Source: Rhodospira trueperi
GTDB lineage: Bacteria; Pseudomonadota; Alphaproteobacteria; Rhodospirillales; Rhodospirillaceae
Direction: 5' to 3'
DNA: 64,000 bases
Assembly (NCBI RefSeq): GCF_900101965.1
Contig: NZ_FNAP01000013.1
Location: 1 to 64,000 of the forward strand
A program made the translations under genes and the position numbers. The notes under the pieces were generated by a model. It was not told the origin of the DNA, did not search any database, and saw only the letters and a program-made list of their open reading frames with translations. Below are positions 57,614 through 64,000 of this stretch, piece by piece; position 1 is the first letter of the stretch; every line of letters starts with the position of its first letter.

Positions 57614-57631
57614 TGTTATCATGATATGACA
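57614..57631. promoter_or_regulatory. palindrome upstream of the XRE gene (candidate operator)
   Basis: TATCATGATA (57617-57626) is a perfect 10-base palindrome set in TGTTATCATGATATGACA, 49 bases upstream of the regulator start and within an AT-rich spot. It is probably an operator, possibly for self-control. Confidence 0.45.
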
Positions 57632-57660
57632 GGACACGCAAAGCCGGGATGTGCGCCGTG

Positions 57661-58428
57661 TCAGCGCTGTTCGGCGCCCAGGGGCACCGGCCGGAACGGC
57701 GTGCGGTCGGGCGGGCCGTCGGCGAACCGCATCACCGACGCGGGGCCGTCCACGGCCGGGGCGGGCAGGGCGATCTGGGTGGCGTTGACGGTGGCGAACC
57801 CGCTGTCCAGGGCAAAGCACAGGCCGGCGGTCGCCGCCGGTGCGTTGGTGTCGGCGCCCCGGCCCTGAAGCGCCGTCCAGGCCTCCCACCCGTCCGGGGC
57901 CGTCGGATCGGGCGGCGGCGCGGCCCGGAAGTGCTGTAGGTTGGCGGCGATGCGCGGGTCGGCCGTATCGTTGGCGTCGAAGGCGGTGATCATCGACAGG
58001 CCCTCGTCCAGCGGAATCGCGTTCATCGGCTCGGTGCCGGCGTGGCGCAGCCAGAAGGCGTCCCGGTTGTCGGCGATGATCATGTTGAAAGCCCGATAGG
58101 CGTCCGGGTTCAGGTCGGCGAGCGCCCGCGCGGCATCCGCCGCGTCGGCGTGGTCCAACGCCTCCAACACCAGTTCGCCCCGGCTGCGCTTGCCCGCTTG
58201 CGGCCCCAGCGTGCCCTTGCGGTTCAGCATCACCGCGACGACGCCGGAGTCGTTCAGCCCCAGCCAGGAGCCGCCCGCAAGGTCGTCGCGCCCGGCGATG
58301 ATCTCCGGGCGGTCGGGCCAATGGCGTCCGGGGGCCGTCCATGGCCGATCCCGCATCTCGTCGCGGTTCCCGGCCAGGATCAGCGGCCAGGCGTGGTTCG
58401 GCCGGCGCAGCACGATGACGGTACACAT
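57661..58428 (-). CDS. NRDE family protein (TANGO2-like)
   Basis: A 255-residue protein of the NRDE/TANGO2 family, named after the motif in ILAGNRDEMRDRP near residue 20. The N-terminal Cys2 follows the initiator Met (MCTVIVLRR), as in Ntn-type hydrolases. Further conserved stretches are WPDRPEIIAGRDDLAGGSWLG and GVVAVMLNRKG. The animal protein has been linked to haem or lipid metabolism; bacterial function is not established. The C terminus is normal. It is divergent from the zeta-subunit gene. Confidence 0.88.
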   Translation of the reverse strand: MCTVIVLRRPNHAWPLILAGNRDEMRDRPWTAPGRHWPDRPEIIAGRDDLAGGSWLGLNDSGVVAVMLNRKGTLGPQAGKRSRGELVLEALDHADAADAARALADLNPDAYRAFNMIIADNRDAFWLRHAGTEPMNAIPLDEGLSMITAFDANDTADPRIAANLQHFRAAPPPDPTAPDGWEAWTALQGRGADTNAPAATAGLCFALDSGFATVNATQIALPAPAVDGPASVMRFADGPPDRTPFRPVPLGAEQR

Positions 58429-58613
58429 CAGGGAGGTTCCTTGTTCTTTCTCTATCCTGTCGGGGACGGCCCCGGTTCCGTCTTCCCAACGTGGGGAGGT
58501 TCGGCCCGTTCCTCAAATCCCGGTGCGAAAAAGGGGGTAGGCTCGCGCGCGGTGGTGAGGGTATAAGGGCCGCGCTCCGGGAGGATACCTCCGGAACAGG
58601 GAGAGGGAGGACC

Positions 58614-58958
58614 ATGAGCGATCCGTTCCAAGAGCGCGAAAAGGCGTTCGAGGCGAAGTACGAACACGACGAAGCCTTGCGGTTCCGAATCATCACCCGT
58701 CGTAACAAGCTGCTGGGGCTGTGGGTCGCCGGCGAGGTCGGCATCACCGGCGCGGACGCCGATGCCTATGCCCAAGACCTGATCGAATACGACCTGACCC
58801 ACGCCGGCAAGACCGACATCGTGGACAAGGTGCGGGCCGATCTGGCGGCGCGCGGGATCGAGATGTCGACTCACCGGCTGGAACTGCGGATCGCCAAGCT
58901 GCTGCATGAGGCCGAGGCGCAGGTCAACGCCGAGCTGGTGGGCAAGCCGTCGCACTGA
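58614..58958 (+). CDS. DUF1476 protein, F1-ATPase zeta inhibitor subunit
   Basis: A 114-residue helical protein of the DUF1476 family. In Paracoccus this family is the zeta subunit that inhibits F1FO-ATPase rotation in the hydrolysis direction. The N-terminal inhibitory segment is DPFQEREKAFEAKYEHDEAL and the four-helix body begins RNKLLGLWVAGE. It starts after GAGAGGGAGG, a strong ribosome site. The location near purC and purS is common in alphaproteobacteria; no atp genes are adjacent. Confidence 0.88.
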   Translation: MSDPFQEREKAFEAKYEHDEALRFRIITRRNKLLGLWVAGEVGITGADADAYAQDLIEYDLTHAGKTDIVDKVRADLAARGIEMSTHRLELRIAKLLHEAEAQVNAELVGKPSH

Positions 58959-59095
58959 CGGCGTCGCTGCGGTCGGCGGGGACGGCGCTTTCTTGACCGG
59001 CCCCGGACCGTGCCCTATGTCGAGCCCATGCTGGGCGGGACCGGGTCCGGTCCCGCCGTCGATTCGTGCTCCGTCGTCTCCCTGAGGACACCGCC

Positions 59096-59617
59096 ATGGC
59101 CGTTCTGCCCATCGTCGTCGCCCCCGATCCCCGCCTGAAACGGACCGCCGAGCCGGTGGCCACTGTTGACGCTGGGGTCGCCGCCCTGATGGACGACATG
59201 CTGGAGACGATGTACGCCGCGCCGGGCATCGGACTCGCGGCCCCGCAGGTGGGGGTGCTTAAGCGGGTCATCGTGGTGGACGTGGCGCGCGAGGGCGAGC
59301 CGCCGCAACCGCTGCGCATGGCCAACCCCGAGGTGGTCTGGTCCTCTGAGGAGTCCAATGTCCACGAGGAAGGCTGCCTGTCCCTGCCCGACATGTACGA
59401 GGATGTCACCCGGCCGGCCCGGGTGCGGGTGCGCTATCTGGATCGCGACAATCGCGAACAGGAGATCGAGGCCGACGGCCTGCTGGCCACCTGTGTGCAG
59501 CACGAAATCGACCACCTGAACGGCAAGCTGTTCGTCGATTACCTCAGCACCATCAAGCGCGGCATGATTCTGCGCAAGTTGCAGAAGCGCAAGAAGAACG
59601 GAGACCTCGCCGCGTGA
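59096..59617 (+). CDS. def: peptide deformylase
   Basis: A 173-residue metal hydrolase that removes the formyl group from new proteins. All three motifs are present: [10 protein letters not shown] (about 44-53), EGCLSLP (about 88-94) and the metal-binding QHEIDH (about 134-139). The last 20 residues are basic ([11 protein letters not shown]-type), as in many alphaproteobacterial enzymes. The ATG at 59096 is chosen because ten residues before it have no family match. It shares a 4-base GTGA overlap with fmt. Confidence 0.97.
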   Translation: MAVLPIVVAPDPRLKRTAEPVATVDAGVAALMDDMLETMYAAPGIGLAAPQVGVLKRVIVVDVAREGEPPQPLRMANPEVVWSSEESNVHEEGCLSLPDMYEDVTRPARVRVRYLDRDNREQEIEADGLLATCVQHEIDHLNGKLFVDYLSTIKRGMILRKLQKRKKNGDLAA

Positions 59618-60540
59618 CCCTGCGCGTCGTCTTCATGGGCACGCCGGACTTTGCGGTGCCGGCGTTGCGGGCTGTGGCCGACGCGCACGAGGTCGTCTGT
59701 GTCTACACCCAGCCGCCGCGCCCCGCCGGTCGTGGCAAGAAGGAGCGGCCCTCGCCCGTGCATCAGGCCGCCGAGGCGCTGGGTGTGCCGGTGCGTCATC
59801 CCGCCACCCTCAAGGACCCGGCCGACCGTGAGGCCTTCGCCGCGCTGGGAGCCGACGTGGCCGTGGTGGCGGCCTACGGGCTGATCCTGCCGCGTCCGGT
59901 GCTGGACGCGCCCCGCCTGGGCTGCGTCAACATCCATGCCTCTCTGTTGCCGCGTTGGCGGGGTGCCGCGCCGATCCAGCGGGCCATCATGGCCGGCGAC
60001 GCCGAAACCGGACTGACCATCATGCGGATGGAGGCCGGCCTCGACACCGGTCCCATGCTGCTGTCGGTGAAGACCCCCATCGGCCCGGACACCACGGCGG
60101 GCACCCTGCACGACACGCTGGCCGCGATGGGCGCGCCCTTGATCCTGGAGGCGCTGGACGGGCTGGCGGCCGGGGTATTGACGGCGGTGCCTCAGCCTGT
60201 GGACGGGGTGACCTACGCCGCCAAGATCGATAAGGGGGAAAGCCGGATCGACTGGACCCGGCCGGCACCCGATCTGGACCGCCATGTGCGCGGTCTGTCG
60301 CCGGTGCCGGGCGCGTTTTTCGAGCACGACGGCGAGCGCGTGCGGGTGCTGGCCGCGACACCAGAGGATGGGCGGGCCGAAACAGCGCCCGGCACGGTGC
60401 TGGACGATGCGCCCCGTGTGGCCTGTGCGGACGGCACGGCGTTGCGTCTCGACCGCCTGCAACGCGCCGGCAAGGGGCCGGTGGATGGCGCCGCCTTCCT
60501 GCGCGGCCGGCCGTTGCCACCGGGCACGGTTCTGGGGTAG
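59614..60540 (+). CDS. fmt: methionyl-tRNA formyltransferase
   Basis: A 308-residue enzyme that formylates initiator Met-tRNA with 10-formyltetrahydrofolate. The N-terminal GART-type domain has [14 protein letters not shown], the catalytic [17 protein letters not shown] region (Asn-His) and AGLDTGPML with the catalytic Asp. The C-terminal tRNA domain is about 205-308 (SRIDWTRPA). The start is GTG, overlapping the def stop, and def-fmt is a standard pair. truA follows 13 bases downstream. Confidence 0.97.
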   Translation: MTLRVVFMGTPDFAVPALRAVADAHEVVCVYTQPPRPAGRGKKERPSPVHQAAEALGVPVRHPATLKDPADREAFAALGADVAVVAAYGLILPRPVLDAPRLGCVNIHASLLPRWRGAAPIQRAIMAGDAETGLTIMRMEAGLDTGPMLLSVKTPIGPDTTAGTLHDTLAAMGAPLILEALDGLAAGVLTAVPQPVDGVTYAAKIDKGESRIDWTRPAPDLDRHVRGLSPVPGAFFEHDGERVRVLAATPEDGRAETAPGTVLDDAPRVACADGTALRLDRLQRAGKGPVDGAAFLRGRPLPPGTVLG

Positions 60541-60553
60541 GGACGGCGGCGCC

Positions 60554-61300
60554 ATGCCCCGCTACAAGCTTGTCATCGAATACGACGGTGCGCCCTTCGT
60601 CGGTTGGCAGCGTCAGGACAACGGCCCGTCGGTCCAGCAGGCGCTGGAGGAGGCGGCCGAGCGCATCTGCGGCGAGCCGGTGCGCTTCCACGCCGCCGGG
60701 CGCACCGATTCGGGCGTGCATGCGCTGGGCATGGTGGCGCATGTGGACCTGCCCAAGACCCTGCCGGACGGCAAGCTGGCCGACGCGCTCAACGCCCACC
60801 TGCGGCCGGCGCCTGTCGCGGTGCTGATGGCGGAGGACACAGGCGAAGACTTCCACGCCCGCTTTTCCTGCATCGAGCGCCGCTATCTCTACCGCATCCT
60901 GACCCGCCGTGCCGATCCGGCGCTGGACCGGGGTCGGGTGTGGTGGCATGCGCGCTCGCTCGACGCCGACGCCATGCATGCCGCCGCCCAAGTGCTGGTC
61001 GGCCATCACGACTTCAGCAGCTTCCGCGCCGCCGAGTGCCAGGCCGACAGTCCGGTCAAGACGCTGGACGACCTGTCCGTCGCCCGGTGCGCCGAAGAGG
61101 TGCATGTCACGGCCCGCGCGCGCTCCTTCCTGCATCATCAGGTGCGCAACATGGTGGGCTCGCTGGCGCTGGTCGGGACCGGCAAGTGGTCGGCGGCCGA
61201 CCTGCGGGCGGCGCTGGAGGCCCGCGATAGAGCCGCCGCCGGGCCCACGGCGCCCGCGTGCGGGCTGTACTTCGTCTCGGCACGGTACGGCGAGGAGTGA
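60554..61300 (+). CDS. truA: tRNA pseudouridine(38-40) synthase
   Basis: A 248-residue enzyme that turns uridines 38-40 of many tRNAs into pseudouridine. The catalytic Asp is in [13 protein letters not shown] (about 52); other family segments are [29 protein letters not shown] and [17 protein letters not shown]. The ATG at 60554 follows GACGGCGGCGCC. def-fmt-truA is the alphaproteobacterial order. Confidence 0.96.
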   Translation: MPRYKLVIEYDGAPFVGWQRQDNGPSVQQALEEAAERICGEPVRFHAAGRTDSGVHALGMVAHVDLPKTLPDGKLADALNAHLRPAPVAVLMAEDTGEDFHARFSCIERRYLYRILTRRADPALDRGRVWWHARSLDADAMHAAAQVLVGHHDFSSFRAAECQADSPVKTLDDLSVARCAEEVHVTARARSFLHHQVRNMVGSLALVGTGKWSAADLRAALEARDRAAAGPTAPACGLYFVSARYGEE

Positions 61301-61309
61301 GGGGGCGAC

Positions 61310-61762
61310 CTACTCGTCCCCGATGCCGTCCTCGCCGTCCTCGGCGCGGCGGCGCCGGTGCATGGTCAGGCCGACCTCGTCCAGCACCGCCTGATCCTTG
61401 CGGGCGCGCTCCTGCTCGGCCCGTTTGTCGCGGGCGTCCTGCGCCAGTTCATAGGTCTTGCGGCGCCGGTACAGTTCGGCCAGGGACTCGCGCGTCGTTT
61501 CGATCCGCGCGCGGACATCCGCCAGGGCCTCGGCGAGGTCGGCCTTGCGCTGGCGGTGCGCGGTCAGGAACGCGGGGAAGGTATAGGCCGCCTCCGGGTG
61601 CTTGTCGGCCAGCCGCGATTCCCGCGCCAGGGCCTCGTCCAGCGCGCGGTCGCGGGCGACCAGATCCGACTCCTCGCGCAACAGCACGCCGATCTGACGG
61701 CGCAACTCGTCGATCTCCAGCTTGTTCAGGCGGATGACCGCGTGAAGGTCGCCCTTGGCCAT
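61310..61762 (-). CDS. coiled-coil protein, FliJ-like
   Basis: A 150-residue highly charged protein predicted to be nearly all helix, in two long coiled coils (about 5-50 and 65-135) with a short AAYTFPAFL bend between. The C terminus has the pattern KTYELAQDARDKRAEQERAR plus a DEVGL motif, close to that of FliJ (the type III export chaperone/ATPase stalk). No fli gene lies beside it; instead it follows the RND transporter gene after 12 bases on the minus strand. Another small helical protein family cannot be ruled out. Confidence 0.6.
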   Translation of the reverse strand: MAKGDLHAVIRLNKLEIDELRRQIGVLLREESDLVARDRALDEALARESRLADKHPEAAYTFPAFLTAHRQRKADLAEALADVRARIETTRESLAELYRRRKTYELAQDARDKRAEQERARKDQAVLDEVGLTMHRRRRAEDGEDGIGDE

Positions 61763-61774
61763 GGCGGATGGACC

Positions 61775-64000
61775 TCACAGGCCGCGCCGGCTCGGCCACA
61801 GCGCCAGCAGGGCCGGCAGCACTCCCAGCGTACACACCAGGGTCAGGCCGATGGCGATGGTCAGCAACACGCCCATGCTGGCCGTGCCGGGGTGGCTCGA
61901 CGCGGCGATGGACCCGAACGAGCCGATGGTCGTCAGCGCGCTGAAGACGACGGCGCGCGGGGTGCTGCTCGTCATGGCGCGGCCGACGTCGGTTTCGTCG
62001 CGCTCGCGCTGAACCAGGTGGATGGCGCTCGCCACCCCCAGCCCGAACAGCAGTGGCAGAACGATCACATTGGCGAAGTTGAACGGCAGGCCAAAGACCG
62101 CCGCCGAGGCCACCGTCAGCAGCGCCGCCAGTGCCAGGGGCGCGAACACCAGCAGGATATCGCGGACGCGGCGCAGCGTCACGGCCAGCAGGAGGGTGAT
62201 GCCCACCAGCGCCAGCCCGGCCGCCTCGGCGAAGGCCCGCAGCACCGTACGTCCGGACTCCCGGATCAGGACGGGGGAGCCGGTGGCCTGTGGGACCTCG
62301 GTGCGCACGGCATCGACGAAACGCGCCAACTGGTCCGGATCGCGCGGGTCCAGGGCGGGACGGACCTCGACCCGGGCTTGGCCGTCCGGCGCGAGATAGC
62401 GGCCGAGCAGGGCGTCGGGCAGGTCCTCCAATGCGACCGGCCCGGCCATCAGCGAGTCCCGCAGCCGGTCGAGCATCGGCGGCAGGTCGGCGGTCAGACC
62501 CTCCGCCACGGTGGCCAGCGCGGTGTCGGTTTCGGTGCGCGCCAGGGTCTCGGCGAGGCGGGTGGCGGCGGCGGCCGTCTCGCCTCCAGCGCTGTTCGCC
62601 AGCCGCCCCAGCGCGCTCACCAAGTCATCGCGCGCGGCCCGACGCTCCGCCGCGTCCGGCGCGGGCATGGGATCGACCGCCAGCGCCGGCCCCAGGAACA
62701 GCGCCAGATCCTGGATCGCCATCAACTTTTCGGCTTGGTCCCGGGGCACCAGATCGCGGGCGGTGATCGCGCTGTCGACCTCCGGCAGGGCTCCGACCCG
62801 TTCGGCGACGGCCTCGGCGGCGTCCAGGTCGGCGGCCAGAATGTCCATGGTGTAGGGCGTAACCCGGGAGTCCTCCAGCAGGTCAAACAACGTGGCAACG
62901 GACTCGGTGTCGGGATCGCGCAGGTTCAACGGATCGAAGTCGAAGCGCGCGCCCGGCACCAGCGCCGCCGCGCCAATGCCCAGGGCCAGCGCCGCCAGGG
63001 CCACCGTCCGTGCGCGCTGGCGCAACCCGGACTCCAGGTGGCCGGCCAACCGGCCGAGCGTGCCGTCGGAGCTTGTGCCGCGCCCCGGTCGAGCCGGCAG
63101 CAGGGCCAGGATGGCGGGCGGCAGCGTCAGGTTGGCGATGAAGGCCACCGCCATGCCCATTCCGGAGATCAGGCCAAGCTGCGCCAGCCCCCGGTAATCC
63201 GTGGGCAAGAAGGACAGGAAGGCGATGGCGGCGGTCACCGCGCACAGGGCCAGGGCCGGGCCGACGCCGCGCGCCGCCTCGGCTAGGGCGGCGGTGTTGT
63301 CGGCGCCCCGGTCGCGTCCTTCCTTGTAGCGCAGGGCGAAGTGGATGCCGAAATCCACCGACAGGCCGATGAACAGCACCGCGAACGCCACCGAGATCAG
63401 GTTCAGGGTGCCCACGACCGCCGCCGCCAGACCGGCCGTCCAGCATAGTCCCGCGAGCAAGGTGATCACCGTGGCCAGGATCAGGCGCGGCGAGCGCAGG
63501 CCCAGGATGAGCAACGTGACCACGGCGGTCAGGGTGATGGCGCCGGCGATGTCCATGCCGGTCTGAACGCTCTTGAGTTCCTCGGTTTCCATGGCGGCGG
63601 CGCCGGTCAGGCGCACGGTCACGCCGGCCTCTGGGGTCAGTCCCAGATCCCGGGCGGTGGCGCGCACGGCCTTCATGGCCTCGCCGGCGGGAGAGAGCCC
63701 GGTCAGGTCCCGCTTGGGCTTGGCCAGGATGATGCGACGGTCGGTGTTCGTGGGCAGGTCGGCGGCGGGCTCGATCAGATCCCGCCAGTCCAGCCGGGCG
63801 GGGACGTCTGACAGCCGGGCCTCGGCGGTGTCGGCCATCCGGTCCAGCACTGCCGCCAGCGGCAGGGCCTGACCGGATCCGCCGCCCGCCTCGGCCAGCC
63901 CGTCGGCGACGGTGCCCATCAGGTGCGCGAGTCCGCGCAAGGAAGGGTCGGCCGCGAGCGGTCCCAGCAGGGGTTGGGCCTCGGCCAGGGTATCGGAGAC
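61775..64000 (-). CDS. MMPL/RND transporter, HpnN-like (5' end outside the window)
   Basis: The C-terminal 741 residues of a large RND-type transporter, open to the window's right edge. Two groups of membrane spans are seen: one around 63130-63560 (ITLTAVVTLLILGLRS, LISVAFAVLFIGLSVDFGIH, ALCAVTAAIAFLSFLPTDYR) and one near the C terminus (LALVGITLLLAVTLRR, VIVLPLLFGLGVASAIHLV, VFSALTTIGSFGSIA, VLLTIAIGLTLVCTLGVLP). A large soluble loop lies between. The pattern fits HpnN, which moves hopanoids to the outer membrane; full length would be about 860-880. hpn genes are not visible here, so the assignment is tentative. Confidence 0.75.
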   Translation of the reverse strand, partial: VSDTLAEAQPLLGPLAADPSLRGLAHLMGTVADGLAEAGGGSGQALPLAAVLDRMADTAEARLSDVPARLDWRDLIEPAADLPTNTDRRIILAKPKRDLTGLSPAGEAMKAVRATARDLGLTPEAGVTVRLTGAAAMETEELKSVQTGMDIAGAITLTAVVTLLILGLRSPRLILATVITLLAGLCWTAGLAAAVVGTLNLISVAFAVLFIGLSVDFGIHFALRYKEGRDRGADNTAALAEAARGVGPALALCAVTAAIAFLSFLPTDYRGLAQLGLISGMGMAVAFIANLTLPPAILALLPARPGRGTSSDGTLGRLAGHLESGLRQRARTVALAALALGIGAAALVPGARFDFDPLNLRDPDTESVATLFDLLEDSRVTPYTMDILAADLDAAEAVAERVGALPEVDSAITARDLVPRDQAEKLMAIQDLALFLGPALAVDPMPAPDAAERRAARDDLVSALGRLANSAGGETAAAATRLAETLARTETDTALATVAEGLTADLPPMLDRLRDSLMAGPVALEDLPDALLGRYLAPDGQARVEVRPALDPRDPDQLARFVDAVRTEVPQATGSPVLIRESGRTVLRAFAEAAGLALVGITLLLAVTLRRVRDILLVFAPLALAALLTVASAAVFGLPFNFANVIVLPLLFGLGVASAIHLVQRERDETDVGRAMTSSTPRAVVFSALTTIGSFGSIAASSHPGTASMGVLLTIAIGLTLVCTLGVLPALLALWPSRRGL

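Overview
The window is ordinary chromosome from a high-GC (roughly two-thirds G+C by eye) alphaproteobacterium, most likely in or near the Rhodospirillales. The signs are a cytochrome bc1 operon (petABC), a DUF1476/zeta-type F1-ATPase inhibitor, a CheZ of the alphaproteobacterial type, an IalB-like periplasmic protein, DUF6111, DUF1285 and DUF4169 proteins, and the purS-purQ-purL layout. About 60 protein genes are supported. I saw no rRNA, tRNA, CRISPR array or complete insertion sequence. The species cannot be named from this stretch.

Layout. 0-9 kb: a CheB-CheR-PAS-PAS-histidine kinase fusion, a DNA photolyase, an AcuI-type oxidoreductase, a small exported protein and a GMC alcohol dehydrogenase. 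9-14.9 kb: a PilZ protein, csaA-lrgA-lrgB, then serC-serA, with a palindromic repeat after each ser gene. 14.3-21.5 kb (minus strand): the cell-envelope cluster gpmI-envC-ctpA, divergent polysaccharide deacetylase and rppH. 22-28 kb: cheZ, a quinone oxidoreductase, a TrmH-type methylase, IalB-like, DadA-like, GST and dps. 28.4-34.8 kb: DUF2141, a zinc ribbon, an aminotransferase, a threonine dehydratase, DUF4169, an alpha/beta hydrolase, a GntR regulator and a MoxR ATPase. 34.8-38.3 kb: DUF1285, a CoA-type Nudix hydrolase, DUF6111, a CCA-adding enzyme and trmL. 38.6-41.2 kb: petABC with a strong terminator. 41.6-45.5 kb: an orphan CoxL-form-II-like molybdoenzyme subunit, a CysQ-like phosphatase and a secreted trypsin-like protease in one overlapping run. 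45.6-51.6 kb: trpB-trpA-accD, pyrE, and a crotonase/methyltransferase/YkgJ set. 51.9-52.9 kb: an AT-rich islet with a frameshifted DUF2806-like gene. 53-59 kb: purL-purQ-purS-purC, an XRE regulator, an NRDE protein and the zeta subunit. 59-64 kb: def-fmt-truA, a FliJ-like coiled coil and an HpnN-like RND transporter that runs off the right edge.

The coding content is mainly housekeeping: serine, tryptophan, purine and pyrimidine synthesis, translation start and tRNA modification, respiration, chemotaxis, cell division and stress. No complete new multi-gene system is evident. The less explained material lies between genes. Four families of palindromic repeats occur, two of which supply the stop codon of the neighbouring gene. 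A pair of related composite repeats lies in inverted orientation on either side of gpmI-envC-ctpA. The AT-rich DUF2806-like gene is split at an A8 tract. The CheZ protein ends in a FliM-like CheY-docking peptide.
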